From Paenibacillus peoriae (GTDB lineage: Bacteria; Bacillota; Bacilli; Paenibacillales; Paenibacillaceae), in NCBI RefSeq assembly GCF_022531965.1, contig NZ_CP092831.1, positions 5,775,240 through 5,839,239 of the forward strand: a DNA stretch of 64,000 bases, written 5' to 3'. Positions 16,388-26,201 of this stretch are shown in pieces; the first letter of the stretch is position 1; each line of letters opens with the position of its first letter. Position numbers and translations under genes: made by a program. Below the pieces are notes generated by a model. It was not told the DNA's origin and did not search any database. It saw only the letters and a list, made by a program, of their open reading frames with translations.

Positions 16388-17152
16388 TCAAGACCCTTCT
16401 GTATGTTCTGTCTTTGGACTAATGACATCTCCGTTCATCTGCACATAATACACACCTTTTCCGTTGTCCAGCATAAACCGCCACACGGGGGCAGCCACCT
16501 GACTATCGGAGTTAAAGGTCTGTCCGTAATAACCGAGCCGGATATCCTTCACAATCGTATCACGCGGCAAATAGCCGTCGATCAGCCTTGCCAGTGCTTT
16601 GGACGCAGGCAGCATTTTCTTTGCCTCATCCGAAGGCTGGAGCTCGACCTTAATTTTGCGATACCCTGTAATCTTTTGATTGCTGTAAAACAGAGCCAGC
16701 TTCACATTAAATAACGGCCATTTGCCCTGAACCAGCGGATGAAGTACAAAAGCATCTGCTTGTCCGGATGCCAATTCCTCCTGAACATCCAGCGGATCGT
16801 ACTGAAAGTTATCGATATCCTTGATTTGTGGCTCCAATGCCTCCACTAGCGCATCATGGGTGAATACCAGTTTGCTATCCACTGGCTTCACCAGCTGCAC
16901 ACGATCATCCTTTTCTCCACTATGAACGTATGTGTAAGAGAGTTTAGGCAGCTGCGGGGTATCGCCGGGAATCGGAGCCAGCACCTGAATGCTTTTCTCT
17001 TCCATTAAACGCTGCGTATTTTCATCCAATGAAGTAAAATCCAGACTCGGCCCTGCCGTTTCCTGCGCATCATGCCACAATTGGTAACCCAATACCACAT
17101 TGAGCAGCAAAAATGTACAGATCAATACGTTCTTGGCGCGGCTCCAATCCAT
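16388..17152 (-). CDS. walI: WalI (YycI) regulator of the WalK kinase
   Basis: The 254-residue protein has a short cytoplasmic N-terminus (MDWSRAKN), one membrane anchor (VLICTFLLLNVVLGYQLW) and an extracytoplasmic YycI domain. YycI and YycH pair in the membrane and restrain WalK activity in Bacillus subtilis; in staphylococci they activate it. It is 18 bases downstream of walH and six upstream of walJ. GGGGG precedes the ATG. Confidence 0.92.
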   Translation of the reverse strand: MDWSRAKNVLICTFLLLNVVLGYQLWHDAQETAGPSLDFTSLDENTQRLMEEKSIQVLAPIPGDTPQLPKLSYTYVHSGEKDDRVQLVKPVDSKLVFTHDALVEALEPQIKDIDNFQYDPLDVQEELASGQADAFVLHPLVQGKWPLFNVKLALFYSNQKITGYRKIKVELQPSDEAKKMLPASKALARLIDGYLPRDTIVKDIRLGYYGQTFNSDSQVAAPVWRFMLDNGKGVYYVQMNGDVISPKTEHTEGS

Positions 17153-17170
17153 TCCCGTTCCCCCTTCCTG

Positions 17171-18511
17171 TCACCTCTTTGTCTCCCGGTCTGGCTTCGT
17201 TTGTGTTGTGTTGGATGCTGTCGTTACAGGAACAGCAAGAATTTCTGCAACAGAACCGTCACCGAACGTAACGCGCCATTCAGGAGCAAGCTTCAATCCA
17301 TCATTGGTCAGCTCCGGTTGATATACGGGAGTCAGATCTCGAATCGTCTTCCCTTTGCCTACAGTCTCCAGTCGCTTCTTCAAGGGCTCGCCGCCCGGCA
17401 GCATAACCTTCTTCGAGGATTGCTCTCCTCCCTTGAGATACAGCAACGAACGTTCATAGACAGAAGCCGTTTCCTGCTGGATTTGCAGCGAAATCGTACC
17501 AAAGCGGAACGATGGTGTGTCGAGCACTGGATAAGCACCATAATACTGCTGAAACATCACAGATGTACGATTTTCATCACTGCTTCTCAATTTCAGCTGA
17601 TACGAAGCATCCCAACCGCCATGCTGATTCACGAAATCAACTGCGGCCAGCACATCCCTAATCGGGCTGCTTCCACCCGCTCCTGGCGCACTCGGATCGG
17701 TATAGCTCATCCAACGTTGCTCCTGCTTGATTTGCAGACTACGTTTGCTATCCGTATAAATTTGGGAGCCGTCCTTCTCCTGAATATTACGCGTAATCCC
17801 CGGATCGAAAAACAAATTCCGCTGCATTTGCTCTGTCGTAAACAATCCAGCATACACTACAGGCTGCGTAGTTTCCAGATCATCCACGGGAATGTAGTAC
17901 TGATTATTTACCAGCTCGTACAACGGGGCATTTTTACCGAAATTCACATGCTGGCGGATGTCCTCTACTGTCATATCGAACTGGTTCGCCTCATACACCA
18001 CATCGCCTCTGGCACTGAAAAAGAGCGCGTGTGGCTTGGCATTCTTTTCGTCTATATAGATCCAAATGCGGTTAATCGTCTCTCCCTGAAACACCGAATC
18101 CGGCGTCAGACGCATAACCCGCTCCAGTAATGAAACCGGGACTCCGCCTGAAAAGGATAATTCGATGCCTTCGTTTTCGCTGCGAATCTGTGCCCAGTCC
18201 GCCGATTGAATACTTCGACGTTGAAAGTTGTTAAAGCTTCGGCTTTCCAGCCGTGTATAAATTAAATCGTAAAAAGTAACACCCGGATAAAAAACGGTAT
18301 GCTTCTTCTCACCTTGGTGAATTAGCATTTTATCAGGAAACACGAGGTTCTCAATCTTTTCCTCCTGCCCCATGCTTTCGGTTTTGACATAGTTCGTTTC
18401 TGAAGTGAGTACAGAATCACTGCCTGGAAGGCGGTAAATTAAAAAATAAGTCTGTACCAGGCTGGAAGCAACCAGCAAAATAAGCGTCCAGGACTTCAAA
18501 CGTTCCTTCAC
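17171..18511 (-). CDS. walH: WalH (YycH) regulator of the WalK kinase
   Basis: The 446-residue membrane-anchored protein has one N-terminal transmembrane helix (WTLILLVASSLVQTYFLIY) followed by a large extracytoplasmic YycH region. It acts with WalI at the membrane to tune WalK signalling. The GTG start overlaps the end of walK by four bases, so translation is probably coupled. GGGAGGG is well placed. Confidence 0.92.
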   Translation of the reverse strand: MKERLKSWTLILLVASSLVQTYFLIYRLPGSDSVLTSETNYVKTESMGQEEKIENLVFPDKMLIHQGEKKHTVFYPGVTFYDLIYTRLESRSFNNFQRRSIQSADWAQIRSENEGIELSFSGGVPVSLLERVMRLTPDSVFQGETINRIWIYIDEKNAKPHALFFSARGDVVYEANQFDMTVEDIRQHVNFGKNAPLYELVNNQYYIPVDDLETTQPVVYAGLFTTEQMQRNLFFDPGITRNIQEKDGSQIYTDSKRSLQIKQEQRWMSYTDPSAPGAGGSSPIRDVLAAVDFVNQHGGWDASYQLKLRSSDENRTSVMFQQYYGAYPVLDTPSFRFGTISLQIQQETASVYERSLLYLKGGEQSSKKVMLPGGEPLKKRLETVGKGKTIRDLTPVYQPELTNDGLKLAPEWRVTFGDGSVAEILAVPVTTASNTTQTKPDRETKR

Positions 18512-20337
18512 TGTGCTTCCCTCCCTTCACTCGACATGGGTAGCGTAAAGGTCGTACAGGTTCCCTGACCGTATTCCGACTCCAGAAAAATCTGGCCCCC
18601 ATGCGCCTTTACAATTTCCCGGGCAATCGACAGTCCCAGTCCCGTGCCGCCCATATTGCGCGATCTCGCCTTGTCTACACGATAAAACCGTTCAAAAATC
18701 CGGTCCAAGTCTTTTTTGGGAATACCAATTCCGGTGTCTTGTACCGAAATGGACAGCATTCCCTCACTGTTGCGGCGAGCTTCGATCCGAATACTTCCGC
18801 CATCTGGCGTATATTTCAGCGCATTGGACATCAGGTTGTCCAGCACCTGCTCAATTTGGTCCCGGTCGATCACGACTTTACCGATTCCCTGCTCTACGAA
18901 CATCCCTGAGCGAATGTGTTTTTGCTTCATTTGAAAAGAAAACCGATCTGCGACTTCGTCCAGCATCTCCATCACATCGGCAGGTTGCATCCGCAAAGGC
19001 GCCTCATTGGAATCAAGCCGTGACAGATGCAGCAAATCCGTAACCAACCGGATCATACGCTCTGTCTCGTTGCGGATCACGCCCACAAAACGCTCTGCGA
19101 GCTGCGGTTCAGCCATCGCGCCGTCATCCAGCGCTTCAGCGTAGCTGCGGATGGTCGTCAACGGAGTGCGCAGCTCATGGGATACATTCGCTACGAATTC
19201 CCGCCGTGTCGTCTCCATCTCCTCCTGCTCCGTCACGTCCTGGAGCACGGCAATCGTCCCCGTAATGCCAATTTCCCGCCGATGAATCGGCGTGAATGTC
19301 ACACGGATGACGATGGGTTCATCCTGACCAGCTGGCTCCAGCTGCAAGAGCGTGGAGGCCGAAGAACCGCTATACAGGGCCTCGGTTTCCTCCGGGTCGA
19401 TCCCCAGCAGTACCGCGATATGCCTGCCGGTCATTTCGTTCTCGTTCACGCCCAGCATGGCGCTGGCCCGACGGTTGACCAGAATGACCCGGCCATTGTC
19501 ATCAGTAGCGACCACACCGTCGCTCATATTGGTCAAGATGGAGGAGAGCTTCTCCTTCTCCTCTTCATTTTGGGACAGTGCCTCACGCAGACGGCCTGTC
19601 ATATAGTTAAAGGCCACGCTGAGCCTACCGATCTCATCTTCACCAAATACAGGCATCTGCTGGTCGAATTTGCCCTCGGCAACCTCCGTTGCATGGCGTG
19701 TCATTACCTTGATCGGGTGCGTAATCGTATGGGCCAATACCACGCCCAGCACAGCCGTCAACGCGAGCGCAATGAGCATACCTGAGAGAAACACATTGTT
19801 AATGCGTTTCATCGTATCGTAGAGCTCGGTCATTGAAGCGGCGATGTATACCGCGCCGACAATCTTGCCTTGGCTGATAACGGGCTTGGCGACGACCTTC
19901 TTGCGGACATTATCTTCGTCCACCATGTATTCCTCGTTATCTCGGATTCCTTGGAGTGCGCGGCTGACTACTGTCTGCGTATTTTTGCGTCCGACATAAT
20001 CGGCGTGTGAACCTTGGGAAGTAATTAATACTTTCCCGCTGGCATCCAGCACCTGAATTTCCGCGCCGCTGAAATCGAATAAATTATTCACGCGTGCACG
20101 TAGACTTTCCACGCTGTCCTCTTCCATTTTGCCGTCGCTGCCACTCAGATCCTGCTCCGCAAGCACGGACAGCATCTCCGCCCGTGCTTGCAAATCCTGC
20201 GTAAAATTACTCGTGAGGGAGTTCTTCATCGAGCTGACAAAATAAACCCCTATCAGCTGCATAGCCACCAAGATCAGTAGCACATAGATAATAATCAGCT
20301 TTGCATGAATGGTACGAAAGAAAGACAGCCATTTCAT
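18508..20337 (-). CDS. walK: Sensor histidine kinase WalK
   Basis: The 609-residue kinase has a membrane helix near residues 13-32, an extracytoplasmic sensor region and a second helix near 185-205. A HAMP linker and a PAS domain (about 260-370) follow. The HisKA domain carries the phospho-acceptor His in [15 protein letters not shown], and the HATPase_c domain has N-box [10 protein letters not shown] and G-boxes DTGIGIP and GGTGLGLSI. WalK controls cell-wall hydrolase expression through WalR and is essential in most Bacillales. It overlaps walR by four bases and walH by four. Confidence 0.97.
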   Translation of the reverse strand: MKWLSFFRTIHAKLIIIYVLLILVAMQLIGVYFVSSMKNSLTSNFTQDLQARAEMLSVLAEQDLSGSDGKMEEDSVESLRARVNNLFDFSGAEIQVLDASGKVLITSQGSHADYVGRKNTQTVVSRALQGIRDNEEYMVDEDNVRKKVVAKPVISQGKIVGAVYIAASMTELYDTMKRINNVFLSGMLIALALTAVLGVVLAHTITHPIKVMTRHATEVAEGKFDQQMPVFGEDEIGRLSVAFNYMTGRLREALSQNEEEKEKLSSILTNMSDGVVATDDNGRVILVNRRASAMLGVNENEMTGRHIAVLLGIDPEETEALYSGSSASTLLQLEPAGQDEPIVIRVTFTPIHRREIGITGTIAVLQDVTEQEEMETTRREFVANVSHELRTPLTTIRSYAEALDDGAMAEPQLAERFVGVIRNETERMIRLVTDLLHLSRLDSNEAPLRMQPADVMEMLDEVADRFSFQMKQKHIRSGMFVEQGIGKVVIDRDQIEQVLDNLMSNALKYTPDGGSIRIEARRNSEGMLSISVQDTGIGIPKKDLDRIFERFYRVDKARSRNMGGTGLGLSIAREIVKAHGGQIFLESEYGQGTCTTFTLPMSSEGREAQ

Positions 20338-21065
20338 GCCCGCAGGCCACCTTTGCCCCCGCTCACGATATATCCAAGACCACGGCGTGTCAGGATGGTC
20401 TCCGGCTTGCTCGGATTCTCCTCAATCTTCTCGCGCAACCTCCGAATGGTCACATCCACTGTACGCACATCCCCGTAGTATTCGAAGCCCCATACTGCCT
20501 GGAGCAAATGCTCCCGCGTCATGACTTTTCCGGCATTCTTAGCCATGTAGTGCAATAGCTCATATTCGCGGTGCGTCAGGTCAAGCGGTGTTCCGTTTTT
20601 GTAAGCTGTATACATATCCGTATCAAAAAAGAGGTCGCCCACGCGCAGCCCCTGCTTATCCTCCTGCGGTCGGCTTTCCGACGCATCTGCCCTGCCGCGT
20701 TGCTGTCTGCGCATCTGCGCCTTCACCCGTGCCAGCAACTCCCGTGTGCTGAACGGTTTCGTTACATAATCGTCCGCGCCCAGCTCCAGCCCCAACACTT
20801 TGTCGATTTCGCCGTCCTTGGCGGTCAGCATAATAATCGGCGTCTGGAGCTGATGCCCGCGCACCTCGCGGCATACATCCATGCCGTCCATGCCCGGCAA
20901 CATCAGGTCCAGCAGGATCAGATCAGGCTGCTGCTTGACCGCAATATCCACCGCGCTGATTCCATCGAAGGCGCAAATCACCTGATAGCCCTCTTTTTCT
21001 AAATTAAATTTCAAAATATCAGCGATGGGCTGCTCATCATCCACTACCAGAATCGTTCCTTGCAT
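20334..21065 (-). CDS. walR: Response regulator WalR
   Basis: The 243-residue OmpR-family regulator has a receiver domain ([10 protein letters not shown], phospho-acceptor Asp in [13 protein letters not shown], Thr in MLTAKD, Lys in DYVTKPF). A winged-helix DNA-binding domain follows ([20 protein letters not shown], then [13 protein letters not shown]). ATG 21065 is used because GAGGTG lies eight bases upstream and the product begins [10 protein letters not shown]; a GTG at 21086 has no ribosome site. It is first in the walRKHIJ operon. A matching WalR box occurs upstream of the hydrolase gene next door. Confidence 0.97.
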   Translation of the reverse strand: MQGTILVVDDEQPIADILKFNLEKEGYQVICAFDGISAVDIAVKQQPDLILLDLMLPGMDGMDVCREVRGHQLQTPIIMLTAKDGEIDKVLGLELGADDYVTKPFSTRELLARVKAQMRRQQRGRADASESRPQEDKQGLRVGDLFFDTDMYTAYKNGTPLDLTHREYELLHYMAKNAGKVMTREHLLQAVWGFEYYGDVRTVDVTIRRLREKIEENPSKPETILTRRGLGYIVSGGKGGLRA

Positions 21066-21197
21066 ACAGCGTTCACCTCTTTTCACGGATCATCCTCTAT
21101 AATAACTTTCGTTTGTCAGTACCTATAAGATGCTTATTCTATTCTATCATACCCGTGCGTCATTCCATTACTTCTTCAGACCCTTTTCTTTACGCAG

Positions 21198-21246
21198 AAA
21201 AAAACCATGCCTGCACCTACTGTTAAGCATGCAGAAAAACATGGCC
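21198..21246 (-). terminator. Probable terminator of the M23 peptidase gene
   Basis: On the minus strand CCATG and CTGCA pair with TGCAG and CATGG around a loop, with an asymmetric internal bulge. A run of seven T follows. It lies about 50 bases past the stop of the peptidase gene. Confidence 0.6.
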
Positions 21247-21296
21247 TTTCTCATTGATCCTCATAAATCATGTAACTCTCGTTATAAACATCCAAC

Positions 21297-22820
21297 CTAT
21301 CTTAAATACGTCATTGGATTGCGTGGCGTATTATCTTTACGAATTTCAAAATGCAGATGCGTTCCGGTCGAGCGTCCTGTGTTCCCCATGACCCCGATCG
21401 ACTCGCCTTGCTGAACCACCTGTCCTACATGAACGCCAATGCTGCTCAAATGCCCGTACACGGTTTGGTAGCCGTTGCCATGATCGATCATAATGACATT
21501 GCCGTATCCATTCTGCTGACCTGCAAATGATACTACGCCTTCATCTGATGCGTGAATGTCAGCACTACCGACCAAGTCCACACCCTCATGCATACGTCCC
21601 CAGCGTGCGCCAAAGCTACTCGACATCGATGCCCCGGACACCGGCCAAGCGAACTGTCCTGAGCCTTCTCCCACAACCTTCGTTCCTCTAAGAACCACCT
21701 CAGTAATAGACGGCTGTAGCACCTTTTGACCGAGCCATTCCTCTTGCACGACCTCACCGTTCTCCTTGGTCAAACGATAGTCCATCTCTTTAAGACCTGC
21801 TTGTCCCGGTCGGACCACTTTAGTAACTCCTGCCTTCAGTTCATCGCTCTGGCGAATCTCAACCTCAGGCTCGATGGCAATCTGTTCGACGACCTTCTCT
21901 ACTGTTCGCACCGTAACCGGAGCCTTTGGAGCAGTAAGCTTCAATTCGTCCCCAATTTGCAAGTACAGCTCACGCGAGCCGGGATTGTTCTGCTTAATCT
22001 CCCAAGCAGTCATATTAAATTTAGTTGCAATCGACGACAGAGAATCGCCTTCTTGCACTGTATACGTGATAGGAGCCTCACGCCCCTCAGTCAACACTTT
22101 GACTGCCTCAGTCTCCGTCAGCACCTTGTTCGGGTCTGCTTTCACAGGCTCGTACGCGATTTTCTCACGGATACTGGCAGACTCCAGCCATGCTTTAGGG
22201 GTTTTAGTACTAGCACTCGCATGGCTGCTGCCCACGGATGTTTTGCGAACCAGCCCCTTGATGCCTGTAGATGTACCCTCACCCACAGGTGTGTACTTCT
22301 TCTGTACTTGCTTTAAAGCCGCCTGTGCAGTCGCTTTGTCCTTTACAATACCAACCGTCTGTCCGTTGACCTTCACTTCTACCCCTTTGGCATACGCTGT
22401 CAGCATACCATCCAGCTTCTTCAGCGTGGCTGCGCTGTCGATATCCGCTTTATACGCCTTCTCGATGCCTGTCGTTACTGCGCTCGTATTAAGCACCATA
22501 TCCACGCCGGGATACTTGTCCTTATACTGTTTGTTCTTCGTTGCGTACAGCTGCTTAAGCTGTTGCTCATTCAAGATATTTCCGACCTCGACGCCCTTTA
22601 CATACACTTTATAATAAGGAACTGTGTTAGCTCCGACATACTGATTACTCGCAAAAATAAGACTCCCTGCAATCACCACACCGCCTGCCGTCCAGCTCAG
22701 CCATTTTCTTCGACCGTTCCACCACTTTGCTAATTTCCCCGTTTCTACAGCAGACTTGTCTGCAACGTTGGAAGCTGCATTCCTGCTGTCTGGTGAATCC
22801 TGCTCCTTCAAAACCTTCAT
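21297..22820 (-). CDS. Cell-wall endopeptidase with LysM, G5 and M23 domains
   Basis: The 507-residue protein has a charged cytoplasmic start and one membrane anchor (near residues 43-62). A mixed region is followed by a LysM domain (YTVQEGDSLSSIATKFN), a G5 domain (EIRQSDELKAGVTKVVRPGQ) and a C-terminal M23 peptidase. The zinc ligands are visible as HEGVD and HLHFE. M23 enzymes cut peptide cross-links of peptidoglycan. GGAGAG precedes the ATG. It lies directly upstream of the wal operon on the same strand, with its own terminator. A perfect WalR-type box lies about 170 bases ahead of the start, so it is a probable member of the WalR regulon. Confidence 0.93.
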   Translation of the reverse strand: MKVLKEQDSPDSRNAASNVADKSAVETGKLAKWWNGRRKWLSWTAGGVVIAGSLIFASNQYVGANTVPYYKVYVKGVEVGNILNEQQLKQLYATKNKQYKDKYPGVDMVLNTSAVTTGIEKAYKADIDSAATLKKLDGMLTAYAKGVEVKVNGQTVGIVKDKATAQAALKQVQKKYTPVGEGTSTGIKGLVRKTSVGSSHASASTKTPKAWLESASIREKIAYEPVKADPNKVLTETEAVKVLTEGREAPITYTVQEGDSLSSIATKFNMTAWEIKQNNPGSRELYLQIGDELKLTAPKAPVTVRTVEKVVEQIAIEPEVEIRQSDELKAGVTKVVRPGQAGLKEMDYRLTKENGEVVQEEWLGQKVLQPSITEVVLRGTKVVGEGSGQFAWPVSGASMSSSFGARWGRMHEGVDLVGSADIHASDEGVVSFAGQQNGYGNVIMIDHGNGYQTVYGHLSSIGVHVGQVVQQGESIGVMGNTGRSTGTHLHFEIRKDNTPRNPMTYLR

Positions 22821-22992
22821 GACTCTCTCCTTTTCAGCATATCTTATCTCTATATAAATGCGTTCATTATTGGTCTTTCACACTATGAATCTAGCCTGTA
22901 TTCACAAGCATCTATGATATTAGTCGCTATCTACCATTGCATAGTTGCGTAAAAGGTTTCAAAAATTTAACCTTTTCACAACACTGTTTACT

Positions 22993-23009
22993 TTAACATA
23001 GCCTTTACA
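22993..23009 (-). promoter_or_regulatory. WalR-binding box
   Basis: On the minus strand TGTAAA-GGCTA-TGTTAA fits the WalR consensus TGTWAH-N5-TGTWAH at every position. It lies upstream of the LysM/G5/M23 hydrolase, a typical WalR target. The rest of the 22821-23185 gap shows no gene. Confidence 0.65.
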
Positions 23010-23046
23010 AAGAATTCAACTACACCCCAATTACTTCCTGACACGC

Positions 23047-23072
23047 AAAAAAATCCGCGCATGGCGCGGATT
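23047..23072 (-). terminator. Terminator of the 218-residue membrane protein gene
   Basis: AATCCGCGC (23052-23060) pairs with GCGCGGATT (23064-23072) over a three-base loop. Seven T follow on the minus strand. Confidence 0.92.
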
Positions 23073-23185
23073 CTACAGTCCTATTTTGAGCATAAGCATT
23101 GCCCATGAATTCATCTAGACAAACTAACCCATTTCGCTCTATATCTTGTTCATTGGAAGTCGCTTATTGGATTTTTGTAAAATAC

Positions 23186-23842
23186 TTATTTAAGCAAAGC
23201 CATCAGCTTGTTATATTCCTCTTTGGTCAAATACTTCGCAAGCACCTGCTGAATATCCTGAAGCTCCTGCTCAGTGAGACCGCCTTCCATCGCGGCTGAT
23301 ATTTTCTGCATCTCCTCCGGCGGCAGCTTATTCATCAGAATTGCAAAAATTTCCTGTTTCTGTGCAGCCGGTAAGTTGTTCTTCTTCTCTGTCAAATGGT
23401 CGGGCGTAATCACTAAATCATGGCCTTCAATACTCGTTTCGGGTGTAGTTGTACCTTCTGCCTGCTTCCGTGACTCGTTGCCTGATGTTCCGGCCGACAC
23501 AGCCCCCTTCTGAGATACCTTGCCATTGGCTGCGCCACCTGCCTCACTTCCGCTTTCTTCTAAGCCCTGTCCCATGACAGGCAACGCATCATCAGGCGGT
23601 GTTACACTTCCCGAGCCACTTCCTGTCGTCTTGTTCTTCCCCGTGTCTGTGCTTGGGTCAGTGCCCGCGCTGCCTTTTAGCCAACCCAATCCCCATATGG
23701 GCTGTTGATCAAGCTGAATGTTAAACTGCCGTAGCAGCGATTGAACATAAGCATTAACGACTACACCTGTCACTGCCAGCGTTAGTGCGCTAACCAACAC
23801 GACCGTCATTCCTTTTTTGAGCAGCCATCCAAGCCACCTCAT
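23186..23842 (-). CDS. Membrane-anchored protein of unknown function
   Basis: The 218-residue protein has an N-terminal membrane helix (GMTVVLVSALTLAVTGVVVN). A long Gly/Ser/Thr-rich linker of low complexity follows (about residues 55-135). A compact helical C-terminal domain of about 70 residues contains LPPEEMQKISAAMEGGLTEQ and ends YLTKEEYNKLMALLK. The shape suggests an anchored extracytoplasmic protein. I recognise no family. AAGGAGG is nine bases before the ATG, and a strong terminator makes it monocistronic. Confidence 0.8.
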   Translation of the reverse strand: MRWLGWLLKKGMTVVLVSALTLAVTGVVVNAYVQSLLRQFNIQLDQQPIWGLGWLKGSAGTDPSTDTGKNKTTGSGSGSVTPPDDALPVMGQGLEESGSEAGGAANGKVSQKGAVSAGTSGNESRKQAEGTTTPETSIEGHDLVITPDHLTEKKNNLPAAQKQEIFAILMNKLPPEEMQKISAAMEGGLTEQELQDIQQVLAKYLTKEEYNKLMALLK

Positions 23843-23989
23843 ATCCCGTTACCTCCTTATACGCATCCTGCCATGTGTGTATCATCATGAAGTGCATATA
23901 GATCAGTATTGACGAGATATGACGATTTTTAACCCATGAAATATGTAAAACTAGCACCATTCAATAGGAGATGCCACATTCTAATTGAA

Positions 23990-24706
23990 TTAGCGTGTAC
24001 GACGCACCCAGAAACGAAAAATGTCACTGCGGACATAATCGAGGGAATACAGCACCTGCCTGTTCATTTCATCATAGTGAAGCTGCTTCAATAGTAATAC
24101 CGTAGCCTGCGGATGCTTCAGCAGACGTGTCATATGTGCGTCGTCATAGTTTGGAACGGTAAGCTCGGAATAGGCTCCAACAATTCGTACCCCCGCCTTG
24201 AACTCAAGACTCTGAAAAAGCGAGCCTGAAAAAGAGTCATCTTCCAAAATGGGAGCGGCTAATTTCTCTGGCATCCAGTTTATAGAGTGGGCTACAGCCT
24301 CTCCGTTGGCAGTACGTGTACGCTCTAGAGCAATCATGGGCTCATGCTCGGAAAATCTCATCTGTTCGGCAATATCAGGAGGACAAACCGAAATTCTCTG
24401 AATGGATTCCAGCTGCTCGTCTTCCCGTAGCCCTGCCGAACGAATCATGTCCCCGATGCTGTACAGGCGGTCCAGCGAGCTTGGAATACTCGGTAGCGGG
24501 CAAGTCGCAAACGTGCCACTCCCGTGTTTTACTAGTAACTTACCTTCCGATTCCAGTTGGCGAATAGCTCCCCGTAGCGTCGTACGCGAGACACGAAACG
24601 ATTGGGAAAGTGCAGTTTCCGACGGCAGCCGATCCCCCGGACCCATTTGATTAACCTTCATATATTCTTCTATACGCCGCTTTATGTTCTCTTGTTTTGT
24701 TGACAC
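23990..24706 (-). CDS. GntR-family (HutC/UTRA) transcriptional regulator
   Basis: The 238-residue protein has a winged helix-turn-helix in residues 8-72 (GDRLPSETALSQSFRVSRTT, then LRGAIRQLESEGKLLVKHGSGTF split across the wing). A UTRA ligand-binding domain follows (ALERTRTANGEAVAHSINWM). HutC-type regulators bind sugar-phosphates or similar small molecules. The start is a GTG with a weak ribosome site. It is the last gene of the ABC/PHP operon and probably represses it through the palindrome at 31783-31796. Confidence 0.9.
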   Translation of the reverse strand: MSTKQENIKRRIEEYMKVNQMGPGDRLPSETALSQSFRVSRTTLRGAIRQLESEGKLLVKHGSGTFATCPLPSIPSSLDRLYSIGDMIRSAGLREDEQLESIQRISVCPPDIAEQMRFSEHEPMIALERTRTANGEAVAHSINWMPEKLAAPILEDDSFSGSLFQSLEFKAGVRIVGAYSELTVPNYDDAHMTRLLKHPQATVLLLKQLHYDEMNRQVLYSLDYVRSDIFRFWVRRTR

Positions 24707-24733
24707 CGTCCGAAGCCCAGCCTTTCTATTGTG

Positions 24734-25741
24734 TTAAGCCATATAAATCGGATTCGTAAAAGCAATCATCATCACGCAGTCTTCCATGCAGCCGTAAAGC
24801 TCCGCTCGTATCCAGCCCTTTCCTAGCGGGTCTTGCAATGACAGCGTATATTCTCCTGTTTGGGCAGGGATCTGAATCTCCGAGCATATGCCTTGACTAC
24901 TTGTCAGCAGAAGACGAAGATTCTGAGGCTTGAGATTATAATGGGCTGCTCTTGCTTCTACATTCAATTGAACCGTCACAGATAGTGGATCCTCTACAGT
25001 CAGCTCTATACATTCGCCGATGTGATAACGATGTTCTCTGCCCTTAATCTGCGCCCACATCGTCAGTAGCGGTCCCATCGTAACTGACACTGAACCGTGG
25101 CGAATCGCCTCAACTGCCCGGCCTTCTAAACCTTCTCGCTCTTCTGCTTCATCATGAACCCCCAGATATGTAACAGCCGGAAGTGAATCATCCGGTTTAG
25201 ATACATGCCAGTCCCGACCGCTTACGGCAGTGATGCGATACCCCTGATTCAACAAATCGGTCCACATGGCAAACGCCCGCTGGCTATCCCGCTTAATAGA
25301 TGGCATCAGCGTTGACCAGACCTCTATATAATCCACCTCGTGCCAATCCTGAATCGTGTACTCCCAAAAGCACCCCGTACAGATCGGACTTCCGATCCTG
25401 AACGGATGGGCAATCCCTGCAATGCCTCCCTGCTCATGCACCTGCCGAATCCCCTCATGAATGTCATCTGGCCCCAGCACACGCCAGTCGATAAAGCGGT
25501 CAACCCCAAGCGTCAGCATATGCCCGTAAAAGGTCGTCCACTCCATCCCTGAAATGATCGGGAGACCGAACTGCCGCTGAACCCCTTCCTGATCCGCAAG
25601 TGCCGATTGCGTGTTGTGATCCGTCATAGCGATGCATTCAAGTCCCAGATCCACTGCGCTTTGAACAAGCTCCTCCAGCGTGTGCTTGCCGTCGCTGTGA
25701 AGCGTATGGGTGTGAAGCTCAGCTGGAATCCATTTAAGCAT
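24734..25741 (-). CDS. PHP-domain metallohydrolase, catalytic part of a split CehA/McbA enzyme
   Basis: The 335-residue protein starts MLKWIPAELHTHTLHSDG and carries the metal-binding PHP motifs: HTHTLHSD, AMTDHN, GIAHPF and VSGRDWHV. CehA/McbA proteins are phosphoesterase-like or ester-hydrolysing enzymes that act on small molecules. In typical members a beta-rich domain of about 150 residues precedes the motif W..DLHTHT in the same chain. Here that domain is encoded by the preceding gene, and the two frames overlap by eight bases. ATG 25741 follows GGGGGAGG with nine bases between; an in-frame extension upstream has no ribosome site. The substrate is unknown, presumably imported by the neighbouring ABC system. 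Confidence 0.88.
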   Translation of the reverse strand: MLKWIPAELHTHTLHSDGKHTLEELVQSAVDLGLECIAMTDHNTQSALADQEGVQRQFGLPIISGMEWTTFYGHMLTLGVDRFIDWRVLGPDDIHEGIRQVHEQGGIAGIAHPFRIGSPICTGCFWEYTIQDWHEVDYIEVWSTLMPSIKRDSQRAFAMWTDLLNQGYRITAVSGRDWHVSKPDDSLPAVTYLGVHDEAEEREGLEGRAVEAIRHGSVSVTMGPLLTMWAQIKGREHRYHIGECIELTVEDPLSVTVQLNVEARAAHYNLKPQNLRLLLTSSQGICSEIQIPAQTGEYTLSLQDPLGKGWIRAELYGCMEDCVMMIAFTNPIYMA

Positions 25742-26201
25742 ATGCTGCTTCCTCCCCCAATACATGAATTTGGTAGGCAAGCGTCTCGGTCACAACGGCA
25801 TGCAGACTGACCGTAATCCGCCACATGCCCGCCGGATGATCTCCTGCAAGGAACCCCGGCGAAGCCGCAGACGAACCGAGCCAATGCTCCTGCTGCATCT
25901 CGGGACGGTGCGCATTTCCCCGGTGACGGACAGGATCATCGACAGACAGCGTTAATAAATTTTGCAGCGGTATATACTTCTTCCATAGATCGGATGAATG
26001 CCCCGGCTCGTCGTATCCGTATTTGCACATGCTTTCCTCAATGATTCCTCGTGCTTGCTCTTGATCCTCCAATAACTTGGGCGTGTAAGAGAAGTGAATA
26101 CGAATCGTTTCAGTCGGCTGCGGAATATGGAAGGAGTACGTAATATGGCTCTGGGTGCAGGTCCTGTCGACCGTTCCCTCCACATACAGCAGCCTGCTCA
26201 T
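25734..26201 (-). CDS. Separate N-terminal beta-domain of the CehA/McbA-type enzyme
   Basis: The 155-residue protein has the pattern of the leading domain of CehA/McbA hydrolases: SFHIPQPTETIRIHFSYTP near the start, and ASPGFLAGDHPAGMWRITVS followed by YQIHVLGE near the end. In single-chain members the latter reads as ATPGY..G.I..G.W.V.LG and leads directly into the PHP domain. It overlaps the PHP gene by eight bases and the upstream 504-residue gene by four, so translation is coupled. It probably assembles with the PHP protein. I infer a gene fission from these motifs. Confidence 0.75.
   Translation of the reverse strand: MSRLLYVEGTVDRTCTQSHITYSFHIPQPTETIRIHFSYTPKLLEDQEQARGIIEESMCKYGYDEPGHSSDLWKKYIPLQNLLTLSVDDPVRHRGNAHRPEMQQEHWLGSSAASPGFLAGDHPAGMWRITVSLHAVVTETLAYQIHVLGEEAAYA

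Noticed and set aside
17072..18130. Long plus-strand frame of 352 codons
   Set aside because: It is a shadow of walI and walH on the opposite strand.
19027..19785. Plus-strand frame of 252 codons
   Set aside because: It is antisense to walK; the composition reflects the complementary codons.
21726..22614. Two overlapping plus-strand frames opposite the M23 peptidase
   Set aside because: The minus strand has a clear multi-domain protein and ribosome site; these are shadows.
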